Counted from the first letter of the stretch, positions 7,209 to 16,512 are shown. The stretch: 64,000 nt of DNA from Clostridiales bacterium (GCA_017615755.1 JAFZZM010000010.1:1-64000); one strand, 5' to 3'. Translations and numbers: made by a program. Notes: generated from the sequence alone by a model not told the origin.

Positions 7209-10200
7209 CCGCGACGCACATCTGTCCGGCCTGCAACGTGTACCTTCTCTCATTCAGACGCAGAATGTTACCTGTTGAAGCCAGTGCTATCTTCTTGCAC
7301 TCCGCCGAATAACGGCTGACCACGATATCGCGGACCGGGGTATCCGATTCGATCAGGAACTGCTGCTGTTCAGAAGTCGGGTTCACTACGATAAGATATG
7401 TATTTCCATTTGAATAGAAAGCATATGACATAAGCTGAACCTTATAGTCGCTCTCACGCTGTTTGGAAAGCGGCACAGTCCAGTTCGTCTCGACACGGTA
7501 GCCCTGTGTTACGGTATGAAGAACGCCCACCGTTCTGATCGCCGTCTCCATATTCCGCGATGTGGTATATCTGTTTTCGATCCGGTCGCTGTCATTGGCA
7601 AAGAGGAAGTCCTCATCCGCATCTCCATCCAGGCGGCTGATCGGAAGATCGACCGTCACGAAAGACGTATGCTCACCCAGATCTTCAAGGATGCACTCGG
7701 CGATCGTGGCCGCATCCAGTGGCTGTTCCACAGTAATGACGTTATTCTCATAGACCTGTCTGCTGATCACGGAAAGAGAGAGTTCAGAGATCCACTCACC
7801 CTTGGACTCCTGGATATAGGAAGCCGGGATCCTCGGGATCGAATCCTGGTATTCCTGATACAGCGAATCGAGAAGCGGAGAAAGATCCGCATTCAGAAGT
7901 TCCTGCGAAGTGACATCGTTTGAAATGCGCAAGGAGGAAGCATGATAATCCGCCTGGGAATTCATCGTTCCACCTTCATAGTCCATACCATCGATCAGGA
8001 GCACCTTATCCTTCATATCCACGTAGTATTTGGAGTTTCTGAGAAGAGAGATCACATAATCCACATACGCACCTCTCTCCATATCCGTCGCGAACAATCC
8101 GTTTCGATCGGTCACCTCGATCATTATGCGGTCAAATTGTCTCGCCCACGGCACAGCGGTACCATTATCGACACGCACTTTTCCGTACTTCTCCGTGATG
8201 CTTCCGCAAAGGTAACTCAAAAGAATATCGGCATCTTCCTGGTCAAAAGAAGAATCGACCACAAACCATGGATTCGCATTCGCCTGTTTGACCATACGAA
8301 GCGTCGACTCCAGCGAGATCACACCGGTGCTGCGGACCTCACCTTCCGAATCCACATCCAGTCTCTCATTACCGGAAAGAAGCAGGCTGGAACTTACAGA
8401 TTGTCCGAGCTTTCCGTACCCGAGATTCTCGAGTCGGATAAATTCGGGCTCGCAATTCTCCAGCATTTTCACAAGCTGCGGCTTGATCTGCGCATCGGAA
8501 TAGCCTTCTCTCTCCAGACGAACTCCGTCACAATAAAGTTCACCGGAACCATAAAAACCGATGTTCAGCCTGATCTGTGATTCTTCAGACGGAACATATC
8601 CGGCCGGCCAGGCAAAAGTGAAACTATACTCTCTCCAGTTGTTGCTGACTTCTGTAAAAGTCGTACCGACCGGCTCCTTCAATCCGGACAGCCAGACCAT
8701 GACCTGTCCCTTGTTCAGATCGTTCTGCCGCAGCCAGAGACGGACATGATAGAACACCTTGTCTTTCATCGGGCTCACCACATCTCTGGAGATCACCTGG
8801 GAAACAAAGTGCGCTTCGTTTTCATCAGTATTGGAAGAAAAGATGTGCAAAGAACGGTCACCCGCACCTTTGGGAGCAGACTGTGCATTCTGAACCACGG
8901 AATCCTTACCGAACACTTCCCAGGTACTCATACCATCCTGATTGATGGAAGGCACGGCCACCGTGATATAGCAGACATCTCCGTTCTGGATCAGCACATC
9001 CCCGATCTCACGGTCGATGGTTACTTTAGTAAACAACGAAGATGTAAGAAGCGCTCCCTTTCTTACGAAAAGCAGGCTCTCGTCGGAAGCGATGCCCATA
9101 GCGCTGATCTCACTGTTTCTCTCATCGTTCAACCGATCCCACTTACTGGTTTCAAAAGAGAATGAATAGATATATCCTCCGGACGTCAGCATCCAGGTAT
9201 CGCCATTCGAAAAGCAGACAAGTTGTTTTGGAGAATACGACTTTTTGAGTGAATCCTCATATCTGGTAAAAGACCATTTTCCCTTGCGGGCATCGTATGT
9301 TCCGATCGCCAACTGTCCTTTCGAACCAAGCAGTGTGATCTTCTCATCCTTGTACGAAGAAAGGACCCATACATCGTCATCCCTCGTCGCCAGTTCATCC
9401 TGACCCAGCATACGGAAAATACTTCCGTTCGATGTTGTCAGTACTTTTCCCCCATCCGCACAGAGGAGCGCCTGTTCCCCGTTACTGACCGCCGTGTAGA
9501 AAGAACACTCCAGACCGGTCTTCGGGCAGAAAACGCGGTTTCCGTCAAAAACCAGAATAAGACCATGGTCTCCGCAGGCAACAGCCAGTTGCCCGATCGC
9601 GGTCAAAGCACGGATATCGTTCTCTTCAGAAACAAAACTCTCATCAGGAAATGCATTCCATACACGTCCTCCCATGGAGGAGAAAAAGCGGCCTTGCCGG
9701 GTCACGGCAAATTCACGGCTGCCGGAACGGACAGAATCAACAAACGGATCCTCGGGATTCGGTGCCGTCACCAGGGAGTGTGTCGATGTATGGATATTGG
9801 TGATCATTCTGCCGTTGTCCATGATCGCCACGGTATAATCATCGCTACTGCAGATCTTCACCTCTTCCGAACGGCTGATCTCACTTTCCATGTTCTTCCA
9901 GATTCCCAGCTGATTCTTCGAATAATCCGTAACCTTGGCATTCAGGATCTGGTTCAGCCTTCCCTCTTCATCGTACGCCATGATGCGGAGCGTACCGCTC
10001 TTGAAATAGGAATCGAGGATCTTTTCCGTTGCGGAAGAAGAACGATGCAGGAATATCGCATCCCCCTCTGCTTCTGCAACACTAAAGACATTTTCAACAT
10101 AATTATTCTCGAAAGAAGCATCCCATACCAGGTTCGTTGACGGGATGTAGGAAAGATTCACGCCAAGACCGGAAGACGCCATACCATTTCTGTTCTGTGA

Positions 10201-10365
10201 AACGGAAACTTTCGGATAATCCGATTCCATGCGGAACACACCGAGACCGATAAAAAGGATGACCGCAACCATCAAAAAGACGGCAAGTACCGTAACAGCC
10301 GTAACAAATGGCCGCTTATGAACTCGTTCGTCTCGTGTGAACAGATGTCGGATGCGATCGAACAT
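7183..10365 (-). CDS. Large membrane-anchored extracellular protein: propeller-like, carbohydrate-binding-like and TIM-barrel-like regions
   Basis: A 1060-residue protein. A basic cytoplasmic start is followed by one TM helix (about 20-44), then an extracellular body. Residues ~90-480 contain repeating short beta units (such as FVDSVRSGSREFAVTRQG and ALTAIGQLAVACGDHG) suggesting a beta-propeller of the YCF48/BNR kind. Residues ~490-610 resemble a jelly-roll carbohydrate-binding module (WREYSFTFAWP, RLNIGFYGSGELYCDGVRLER). Residues ~620-960 resemble a glycoside-hydrolase TIM barrel, faintly like GH51 arabinofuranosidases, and end in a beta-sandwich. I cannot place both catalytic acids. The start ATG overlaps the upstream CPBP stop (TGATG), showing coupling; a GTG one codon earlier is possible. 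Substrate and activity are unproven. Confidence 0.65.
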   Translation of the reverse strand: MFDRIRHLFTRDERVHKRPFVTAVTVLAVFLMVAVILFIGLGVFRMESDYPKVSVSQNRNGMASSGLGVNLSYIPSTNLVWDASFENNYVENVFSVAEAEGDAIFLHRSSSATEKILDSYFKSGTLRIMAYDEEGRLNQILNAKVTDYSKNQLGIWKNMESEISRSEEVKICSSDDYTVAIMDNGRMITNIHTSTHSLVTAPNPEDPFVDSVRSGSREFAVTRQGRFFSSMGGRVWNAFPDESFVSEENDIRALTAIGQLAVACGDHGLILVFDGNRVFCPKTGLECSFYTAVSNGEQALLCADGGKVLTTSNGSIFRMLGQDELATRDDDVWVLSSYKDEKITLLGSKGQLAIGTYDARKGKWSFTRYEDSLKKSYSPKQLVCFSNGDTWMLTSGGYIYSFSFETSKWDRLNDERNSEISAMGIASDESLLFVRKGALLTSSLFTKVTIDREIGDVLIQNGDVCYITVAVPSINQDGMSTWEVFGKDSVVQNAQSAPKGAGDRSLHIFSSNTDENEAHFVSQVISRDVVSPMKDKVFYHVRLWLRQNDLNKGQVMVWLSGLKEPVGTTFTEVSNNWREYSFTFAWPAGYVPSEESQIRLNIGFYGSGELYCDGVRLEREGYSDAQIKPQLVKMLENCEPEFIRLENLGYGKLGQSVSSSLLLSGNERLDVDSEGEVRSTGVISLESTLRMVKQANANPWFVVDSSFDQEDADILLSYLCGSITEKYGKVRVDNGTAVPWARQFDRIMIEVTDRNGLFATDMERGAYVDYVISLLRNSKYYVDMKDKVLLIDGMDYEGGTMNSQADYHASSLRISNDVTSQELLNADLSPLLDSLYQEYQDSIPRIPASYIQESKGEWISELSLSVISRQVYENNVITVEQPLDAATIAECILEDLGEHTSFVTVDLPISRLDGDADEDFLFANDSDRIENRYTTSRNMETAIRTVGVLHTVTQGYRVETNWTVPLSKQRESDYKVQLMSYAFYSNGNTYLIVVNPTSEQQQFLIESDTPVRDIVVSRYSAECKKIALASTGNILRLNERRYTLQAGQMCVAVIPSEEKT

Positions 10366-11213
10366 CACGCCTCTCCTTTTCCTTCAGCGGACGCCAACTC
10401 CGCTTTCTTCTTCTCGTGCTTCTTTCTATAGACAAGCAGCAGGATCACCATCACGATAAAGATCGGGATCGCTGCAAATTCCACTACCATAAGAATATAG
10501 GTCATCAGCTCCGGCGGATTGAAGATCTCATAGATCCCGCCACCGAGAATATTAAAGAGCATATGCGTAAAGATCGTCATGACCAGATTCTTCGATACAT
10601 AGTATACGACAGCCAGAAAAATGCCGCAAAGGAAGGCATATCCGATCTGGATCACCTGTCCGTGCATCACACCGAAGCAAAGTGCGCTGACAAAGATCGC
10701 CGATATCGGCTCACCGACACGGAGCATACCTTGAAAAACGATTCCGCGGAAGACCATCTCTTCCAGGATCGGAATCAAAACGGAACTGGAAAAGACAGAA
10801 AGGAACAAACCCAGAGCAGAACGCTTCGTGGTCACCTCCATCATTTCGTTGTATTCATTCAGTGATTTTTCCACATAAGGAGTATGGATACGGGTCACGA
10901 CCATGAAATATAGGACCGACACACCGAGCATCGCTAATGCGGCAAAAGATGCCAACGCCCAGTCCTCGGGCTTTCCTTTTGAAATAGGCACTTCCTGGTA
11001 CCCGTATTTCTTATAGATATGAAACCAGACAAGGCAAAGAACGATACCGGCAATTCCTTCGATCGTATAGATCGCATAGTCATAATCCATATATCCTTCT
11101 CCGGCAAAAGCACGGACGATCTCCAGAGCGATCGATATGAGAAGGTAATAAGCGATCATGCAAACTAACGGAACAAGTACATACTGTAATACGACTTTAC
11201 CGAATCTGCTCAT
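10365..11213 (-). CDS. CPBP-family intramembrane metalloprotease
   Basis: A 282-residue multi-pass protein with about seven TM segments. The three CPBP (CAAX protease/bacteriocin-processing) motifs are present: EEMVFRGIVFQGML (the Glu-Glu and Arg), HGQVIQIGYAFLCGI and HMLFNILGG with its conserved His and Asn. Family members are intramembrane glutamate/metal proteases linked to bacteriocin immunity, surface-protein processing or Abi functions. The C-terminus is a basic cytoplasmic tail (KKHEKKKAELASAEGKGEA). It is tightly packed: its start overlaps the DUF1292-like gene by four bases and its stop overlaps the surface protein start, so it may act on that neighbour. This link is inference. Confidence 0.85.
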   Translation of the reverse strand: MSRFGKVVLQYVLVPLVCMIAYYLLISIALEIVRAFAGEGYMDYDYAIYTIEGIAGIVLCLVWFHIYKKYGYQEVPISKGKPEDWALASFAALAMLGVSVLYFMVVTRIHTPYVEKSLNEYNEMMEVTTKRSALGLFLSVFSSSVLIPILEEMVFRGIVFQGMLRVGEPISAIFVSALCFGVMHGQVIQIGYAFLCGIFLAVVYYVSKNLVMTIFTHMLFNILGGGIYEIFNPPELMTYILMVVEFAAIPIFIVMVILLLVYRKKHEKKKAELASAEGKGEA

Positions 11214-11614
11214 GTCTCCTCCGGTTTTTGAGGTCTTGCTTTCGGAGCGGCCTTCGGCTTTCTGGCATTACGGTCCGCCGCATAACGGCGCATGAACACG
11301 GTAAATGCCGCCTCCAGTTCGCTCTCATTCTTGATGGAATAGAAATACTGGTCACCATTCTTGGCAAACTCTGTCCTCATGATCACCAGTTCCGGATCCG
11401 CATGGTTTCCATCGTCCGGTTCATAGTTATACATTACCGCGTACTCGATATTTTCAATAGTAAAGGTATCGATCATGGAAAGGTAGTATTCCTTTCCGTT
11501 CGAAGCATCGCGGATAACAGCAAGCGCATCACCCTCCTTCGGAGAATGATGCGTCGATCTTACATTACTTGCTTTATTAGGTTTAATTTTCTTCGTCTGA
11601 GTAGTCTTCTTCAT
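11210..11614 (-). CDS. DUF1292-like protein (second copy)
   Basis: A 134-residue protein with a basic N-terminus (MKKTTQTKKIKPNK). The DUF1292-type core covers about 30-105 (GDALAVIRDASNGKEYYLSMIDTFTIENIEYAVMYNYEP). A Lys/Pro/Ala-rich tail ends KARPQKPEET. Its core aligns with the preceding gene, so it looks like a tandem duplicate that has diverged. The ATG at 11614 lies inside the upstream gene (32-base overlap) and has only a weak GAGG site. An earlier in-frame start exists but would overlap by 101 bases and is rejected. It probably depends on translational coupling. Function unknown. Confidence 0.65.
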   Translation of the reverse strand: MKKTTQTKKIKPNKASNVRSTHHSPKEGDALAVIRDASNGKEYYLSMIDTFTIENIEYAVMYNYEPDDGNHADPELVIMRTEFAKNGDQYFYSIKNESELEAAFTVFMRRYAADRNARKPKAAPKARPQKPEET

Positions 11615-11945
11615 CTTCAAGCTCTGCCTCGTCGCAAAGACGGTCATATTCAGCATAGATCTCATCTGCTTCGGACTCGTCAAGGCTCATCAGGCCCTCT
11701 TCACCATTCTCCATGGTCACTACCTTGGTGATCACCATTTCCGGCTCTTCTTCATCTGTAGTAACAAGAACGCAGTAAGACTGATCCTTATACTCAAAAT
11801 CATCTACCAAAGCAAACTGATATTCTTCGCCGCTATCTGCATCGATCATCGTGATGATCGCTTCGTCCTCATTCATGCACTCTTCTGTGCCCTCTGCGCA
11901 GTTCATCTCGCAATCGTCACAATTCTTTTCGCAATCAAATAACAT
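11583..11945 (-). CDS. DUF1292 family protein (YrzB-like) with an N-terminal cysteine cluster
   Basis: A 120-residue, very acidic protein. The DUF1292 core lies at about 28-95 (AIITMIDADSGEEYQFALVDDFEYKDQSYCVLV). Bacterial YrzB homologues usually stand next to RuvX and IreB, as here. Before the core is a compact run with Cys at residues 5, 9, 12 and 16 (CEKNCDDCEMNC), spaced like a small metal-binding knuckle. The start follows GGAGGTGCGTT. Function of the family is unknown. Confidence 0.8.
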   Translation of the reverse strand: MLFDCEKNCDDCEMNCAEGTEECMNEDEAIITMIDADSGEEYQFALVDDFEYKDQSYCVLVTTDEEEPEMVITKVVTMENGEEGLMSLDESEADEIYAEYDRLCDEAELEDEEDYSDEEN

Positions 11946-12009
11946 AACGCACCTCCGAAAAAGATTCTTCGTTCTCTCGAGTAATTTATTATATCAGAAT
12001 ATTACCGCT

Positions 12010-12429
12010 TTAGCGATGCATATCCAAATATTCCTGAAGTATGATTTCCGCCGCAACCTGGTCTACGACCTTCTTCTTGTTCTTGCCGGAAACGCCTGTG
12101 GATCGAAGATACTGGGAAGCTATCACTGTCGTAAAACGCTCATCCCGGAATACCGGCTTGATCCCGACCCTTTCTTCCAGGTCTTTGCCAAAAGCAACTG
12201 CTTTCTCTTCCGACTCGCTCACCGTTCCGTCTGTTCTGCTCGGTTTACCAAGCACTATGGTGGAAACCTGTTTCTCAGAAACGATCTCGGCCAGACGCGT
12301 CAACGCATATTCACTATCCTGACCATTCCAGGAAATCGTCTCATATCCCTGTGCCATGATACCAAGCGGATCGCTGAGTGCTACTCCGATCCTTCTGGTA
12401 CCGAAATCTATCGCCATGACCCGACCCAT
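12010..12429 (-). CDS. ruvX: RuvX/YqgF-type Holliday junction resolvase-like protein
   Basis: A 139-residue RNase H-fold nuclease of the YqgF/YrrK family, thought to act in pre-16S rRNA 5' maturation and/or junction resolution. The motifs are present: MAIDFGTRRIGVALSDP at the start, the central strand STIVLGKP, DERFTT and the C-terminal acidic VVDQVAAEIILQEYLD. The start choice is uncertain: ATG at 12429 has AGGAG 12 bases upstream, while an ATG at 12441 abuts that site and one at 12417 is also possible. The IreB gene ends just upstream. Confidence 0.9.
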   Translation of the reverse strand: MGRVMAIDFGTRRIGVALSDPLGIMAQGYETISWNGQDSEYALTRLAEIVSEKQVSTIVLGKPSRTDGTVSESEEKAVAFGKDLEERVGIKPVFRDERFTTVIASQYLRSTGVSGKNKKKVVDQVAAEIILQEYLDMHR

Positions 12430-12454
12430 TCTCTGTCGCATCTCCTATGGGATA

Positions 12455-12715
12455 TCACTCGTCTGCCAGACGCTCGCAATAATCGCGCACGATCACTTCG
12501 AGAAGCTCATCTCTTTCCATACGGCGGATGATTCCTCTGGCGCCCTTATAGTTGGTGATGTAAGTCGGATCACCGGACATAAAGTAACCAACCAGCTGGT
12601 TGATCGGGTTATATCCCTTCTCCTGCAATGCATCGAGAACCTGCATCATGAGTTCCTTCGCATCCTCAGAACGATCCATATTAAAAGAAAATCTAGCTGT
12701 GCCCGAATCCTGCAT
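12455..12715 (-). CDS. IreB-family regulatory phosphoprotein (DUF965)
   Basis: An 86-residue protein matching the UPF0297/IreB family: [18 protein letters not shown], then [35 protein letters not shown], then [13 protein letters not shown]. In Enterococcus faecalis IreB is phosphorylated by the PASTA kinase IreK and tunes cephalosporin resistance. The N-terminal Thr/Ser region (SGTARFSF) fits that. It heads the IreB-ruvX-DUF1292 run that is conserved in Bacillota. The ATG at 12715 has AAGGAGG ten bases upstream; the GTG three codons earlier is too close to it. Confidence 0.9.
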   Translation of the reverse strand: MQDSGTARFSFNMDRSEDAKELMMQVLDALQEKGYNPINQLVGYFMSGDPTYITNYKGARGIIRRMERDELLEVIVRDYCERLADE

Positions 12716-12826
12716 TGTCGACACACCTCCTTCATTTATACATCCACGTCAATGGATATATTCTACCACACAAAAAATCAATAAATCACAAGAATATTGT
12801 AACAAAAATCAAAATATATGGAAACT

Positions 12827-14143
12827 CTATGGTGTCAATTCCCGAAAACCCTCACCGCGCAAGGTAAATCCGTCTGTAACATTAACCTTACAGTATAAAA
12901 TCTCACCTGGAACAAGATCTCCGCTGTTACACGTTCCCAGAACACGGATATACTCGCGGCAATATCCCTCGAAGCACCCCGGTTCCGGCACTTTCTCGAC
13001 CAGCACCTCGACAGTATGCCCTGTGAAATCCTTGGCTCTTGCACTCTCCATCTCATCCGAGATCGCCCGAAGTTCCGCTGTCCTTCTGTTCTTCACGTCA
13101 GGCGTGATCTGGTCTTCCATGGTGAACGCCTTGGTTCCTTCACGAGGCGAAAACGGGAAAACATGAATGTGCGTAAATCCGATTTCTTCGGCAAAAGCAC
13201 AGGACGCTTTATGCTCTTCTTCTGTTTCGCCTGGGAACCCGCAGATCATATCGGTCGTGAAACTGGCCGTCGGAAATGCGTTCCGGAGTTTTCTGACCAC
13301 TTCGCGGAACAAAGCCGTATCGTACTTTCTATTCATTCTCTTAAGAACAGTATCCGAACCGCTCTGCAGCGACAGATGGAAATGCGGGCAGATCTTCCCG
13401 TTCTCCTTCAGCATAGAGATCAGCTTGTCCGACATGGAATACGGCTCCAAAGAACCGAGACGGATACGTCTCACGCCCTCGATCTTTGCAACATCATTCA
13501 AAAGCTCACCCAGGGCCGTAGAATCATGCCCGAGTTCTCTCTCATAAGAACAGAGATGGATACCCGTTATGACGAATTCGCAGTATCCCTTTCCGGCCAG
13601 ATCCCGGATCTCCTCAAGAACGGCTTCCCGGCTCCGGCTTCTCACCCGGCCGCGGGAATATGGGATAATGCAGTAGGTACAGAAGTTGTTGCACCCATCT
13701 TCGATCTTGACGACCGCGCGCGTTCCTTCCTGAAGAAGCACAGCGCCATATTCGAAGAAACGGGTTCCGGCATCGTATGCGCCCTCTTCCGTCTCGCTTT
13801 GTTCACGAAGATGGAGTTTCTCCAGAAGAAGCGGGACGAGGGCCGGCCGGTCACTGGTTCCTACAGTAATGTCCGCACCGTTTTCATCTTTACACATTTC
13901 GGTATGGCAGCCCATGGCCACAACGACCGCAGAAGGAGCGACACGGCGGGCTTTCCGGATCATCTGTCTGGACTTCCTGTCCGCTTCGGCCGTCACGGCG
14001 CAGGTGTTGACGACATACACGTCACACGAAGAAGGATCCTGTGTCTCTTCAAAGCCTTTCGAAGAGAGTATTTTGGCAATGGCGGCACTCTCGTATGAAT
14101 TCACTTTGCACCCCAATGTCAAGAAATATACTTTGTATGCCAT
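12827..14143 (-). CDS. mtaB: tRNA (t6A37)-methylthiotransferase MtaB
   Basis: It inserts a methylthio group into N6-threonylcarbamoyladenosine 37 of tRNA to give ms2t6A, using two 4Fe-4S clusters and SAM. The 438-residue protein has the N-terminal UPF0004 domain with its three cluster cysteines (TLGCKVN, NTCAVT, MGCHTE). A radical SAM domain carries CNNFCTYCIIP near residue 150, and the C-terminal TRAM-type domain covers about 370-430. The pattern TLGCKVN marks MtaB rather than MiaB (which has TFGCQMN). ATG at 14143 is chosen (GCGAGG upstream) over a TTG two codons earlier. It is probably transcribed alone. Confidence 0.93.
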   Translation of the reverse strand: MAYKVYFLTLGCKVNSYESAAIAKILSSKGFEETQDPSSCDVYVVNTCAVTAEADRKSRQMIRKARRVAPSAVVVAMGCHTEMCKDENGADITVGTSDRPALVPLLLEKLHLREQSETEEGAYDAGTRFFEYGAVLLQEGTRAVVKIEDGCNNFCTYCIIPYSRGRVRSRSREAVLEEIRDLAGKGYCEFVITGIHLCSYERELGHDSTALGELLNDVAKIEGVRRIRLGSLEPYSMSDKLISMLKENGKICPHFHLSLQSGSDTVLKRMNRKYDTALFREVVRKLRNAFPTASFTTDMICGFPGETEEEHKASCAFAEEIGFTHIHVFPFSPREGTKAFTMEDQITPDVKNRRTAELRAISDEMESARAKDFTGHTVEVLVEKVPEPGCFEGYCREYIRVLGTCNSGDLVPGEILYCKVNVTDGFTLRGEGFRELTP

Positions 14144-14290
14144 ACACAACCTCGCATCACGAAATTTAAACTATTATACCCATATTCACGGAAGTTTCAA
14201 AGCACCGGCAAGTTTTTATCCGACATCGTTGACATCCATTTGACCTGTGATAAACTATTCCCATAGTGTTGATTAACAAGGAGGATCAGT

Positions 14291-14527
14291 ATGGTTCGCT
14301 TTCCAATCCGTTTTCAGTCCATCTCCGATGTAAAGGAGTTTGTACAGATAGTTAATTCCTATCCTTATGATGTTGATCTGTCATCCGGCCGCTATGTGGT
14401 CGATGCGAAATCGATCATGGGTATCTTCAGCCTTGAGCTCCAGAGCGCCATCAACCTCGAGATCCATAGCAACACCTGTGACGATCTTGTCGAAGCACTG
14501 ACTCCTTTCCGTTCCGAAGAACAGTGA
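14291..14527 (+). CDS. HPr-like protein lacking the phosphoryl-acceptor histidine
   Basis: A 78-residue protein with the HPr fold signature in its second half (GRYVVDAKSIMGIFSLELQSAINLEIHS, matching the KSIMG-SL helix region of HPr). The first active-site loop, which in HPr reads GLHARPA with His15, reads SISDVKEFVQIV here, so neither His15 nor Arg17 is present. It cannot be an ordinary PTS phosphocarrier. The KSIMG segment that carries regulatory Ser46 in HPr is kept, so it may act in regulation or as a structural relative. GGAGG precedes the ATG, and a strong terminator follows. Confidence 0.85.
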   Translation: MVRFPIRFQSISDVKEFVQIVNSYPYDVDLSSGRYVVDAKSIMGIFSLELQSAINLEIHSNTCDDLVEALTPFRSEEQ

Positions 14528-14550
14528 TCACAGCTTAGAATCGATAAACG

Positions 14551-14578
14551 AAGGACTACCGTATCGGTAGTCCTTTTT
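14551..14578 (+). terminator. Terminator after the HPr-like gene
   Basis: A perfect 10-bp stem (14551-14560 with 14566-14575, loop GTATC) runs into TTTTT. It also separates this gene from the convergent RNase R gene and may work both ways. Confidence 0.9.
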
Positions 14579-14580
14579 GA

Positions 14581-16422
14581 TTACTCAACAAGATTGAAAT
14601 CGATGTGATGCATCAGTGGATCTGCCGCTACAACCTTGACCCGGAGCTTCTGCCCGATCCTAAAGACCGTACCTCTTGAGCCTCTCGCCTCCAGCTTCTG
14701 TTCATCGAAAACGAAATACTCGTTGATCGAGTGGAACGGCACCATACCCTCGATCGTATTCTCGAGCTGTACGAAGATTCCCGCATTGCAGGCGCCGGAA
14801 ACAACCGCATCGAATTCCTCACCCAGACGTTCCAGCATATACTGGGCACACTTATAATCCACGGAAGCCCGCTCGGCATCCGCACTGTTTCTCTCCATCT
14901 CAGAACTGTGGTAAGCCACCTCCGACACCAGCTTCGCAAAGTGATCCTTCTGGTGTTTCTGGTGCAGATAACTCTTGATGATGCGATGGATATACAAGTC
15001 CGGATATCTACGGATCGGCGAAGTAAAGTGGCAGTAGAACTTCGAAGCCAGACCGAAATGTCCGCAGTTCGTCTCCGAATAGATAGCTTTCGCCATACTT
15101 CTCAGCATCAGCTGGTTAAGAGCCGGCGCACACTGCTTGCCCTTGATCTCTTCCAGGATCCCGCTCAGGAACTTCGGTGTCACTTTGCCGTTCGGGCGCG
15201 CATGCACACCGAAAAGCCTTGCCACATGCAGGAATTCCGCGATCTTCAGATCATCCGGTTCATCATGGATACGGTAAACGAAAGGATACTCCATCTTATT
15301 GAAACGCTCGGCGATGGCTTCATTAGCTGCGATCATGAACTCTTCGATGACTCCATGGATCTCATTGATCGGATAGGCATACACATCCACAGGCTTGCCC
15401 TCCGCATCCAGTTCCACGTGTGTCTCCGGGAAAACAAAGTCGATATTACCGCGCTTATTTCTCTTATCCTTCAGGATCCTCTTCAGATCGAGCATGGTCT
15501 GGAACATCCCTTTAAGGCTCTTATACTCTTCGATCTCTTCATTCTCAAAAAGCACCCGGTTCACTTCGTTGTAGGAAGTTCTGGCGTCACTCTCGATCAA
15601 GCTCTCATAAACCGAATCCTCCACGATATTGCCCGCGCCGTCGATAACCATCTCACAGGTCAGACAGAATCTCGGAACATGCGGATTCAGGCTGCAAAGA
15701 CCATTGGAAAGCTTCGGCGGGAGCATCGGAATGACACGATCCACCAGATAGACGGACGTACCACGAAGCGCCGCTTCATTATCGAGCGCCGTTCCTTCCT
15801 TTACATACTCGGAAACATCGGCGATATGGACCCAGAGACGATACTGCCCATGATCGAGCTTGGCGATAGAGATCGCATCGTCGAGATCTTTTGCTTCTTC
15901 ACCATCGATCGTGATCGTAGTCAGATGACGAAGGTCCTTACGGCCGTGCAGCAGCGCTTCCTCAATCGTTTTTTCTTCCGGAGTCAGCGGGAGATCCTCC
16001 ACTTCTTCCTGTACCGGAACCGGGAACGAGGAAGAAAGACCGAACTGACGGAGTATCGAAAGCATCGCTACATCGTTGTTTCCGGGATCGCCCAGTACTT
16101 CGATGATACGTCCCTCATAGTCCCCTTTCTTCGCAGCAGGATTAATGATCTCGCAGACCACTTTCATTCCGAAAGGCGCACCGTTCTGCTGATTCTTTCT
16201 GATGATGATCTGACCGTACGTCGCAGCCGGATAACCCGGATCCGGGATAACGACACCGTTATCCCCACCCTTCTGAAGGATACCGACACACTGGTTTTCC
16301 AGCGCCTGTGGACCTCTCGGCGACGTATCCGCGACGGTTACTTCCCGTTCTTTCGGCCGGTTCACGATATTCTTGCTCGCCACCGGACGGATCTTCATAT
16401 GTTTTCTCTTCTGTCTAGCCAT
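14581..16422 (-). CDS. rnr: Ribonuclease R family 3'-5' exoribonuclease
   Basis: A processive Mg-dependent exoribonuclease. The 613-residue protein has a short basic start (MARQKRKHMKIR) and OB/cold-shock-like domains to about 150. The RNB catalytic domain covers about 165-500 with the acidic cluster GEEAKDLDDAISIAK and HFTSPIRRYPDLYIHR. A C-terminal S1 domain covers about 535-613 (VSGACNAGIFVQLEN). It is shorter than most RNase R because the N-terminal winged-helix domain is missing. GGAGG lies five bases before ATG 16422. SecG is immediately upstream, as is common in Bacillota, but a terminator separates them. Confidence 0.93.
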   Translation of the reverse strand: MARQKRKHMKIRPVASKNIVNRPKEREVTVADTSPRGPQALENQCVGILQKGGDNGVVIPDPGYPAATYGQIIIRKNQQNGAPFGMKVVCEIINPAAKKGDYEGRIIEVLGDPGNNDVAMLSILRQFGLSSSFPVPVQEEVEDLPLTPEEKTIEEALLHGRKDLRHLTTITIDGEEAKDLDDAISIAKLDHGQYRLWVHIADVSEYVKEGTALDNEAALRGTSVYLVDRVIPMLPPKLSNGLCSLNPHVPRFCLTCEMVIDGAGNIVEDSVYESLIESDARTSYNEVNRVLFENEEIEEYKSLKGMFQTMLDLKRILKDKRNKRGNIDFVFPETHVELDAEGKPVDVYAYPINEIHGVIEEFMIAANEAIAERFNKMEYPFVYRIHDEPDDLKIAEFLHVARLFGVHARPNGKVTPKFLSGILEEIKGKQCAPALNQLMLRSMAKAIYSETNCGHFGLASKFYCHFTSPIRRYPDLYIHRIIKSYLHQKHQKDHFAKLVSEVAYHSSEMERNSADAERASVDYKCAQYMLERLGEEFDAVVSGACNAGIFVQLENTIEGMVPFHSINEYFVFDEQKLEARGSRGTVFRIGQKLRVKVVAADPLMHHIDFNLVE

Positions 16423-16449
16423 GCCAACCTCCAAGCACATCCGCGGATA

Positions 16450-16485
16450 GAAAAAGGGCTGAAGCCCAACCGGACTTTAGCCCTT
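16450..16485 (-). terminator. Terminator between secG and rnr
   Basis: An 11-bp stem with one G-U (16454-16464 with 16475-16485) is followed on the minus strand by TTTTT. It lies just downstream of secG and 28 bases before the rnr start, so it could act as an attenuator for rnr. Confidence 0.85.
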
Positions 16486-16512
16486 GAAAACGCTCGTAAA
16501 TGTCTTCTATGA

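Noticed and set aside
14731..16512. A 593-codon ORF opposite RNase R
   Set aside because: It is fully antisense to a gene with strong family motifs and has no start site or known domain. The codon bias of the real gene leaves its antisense frame open.
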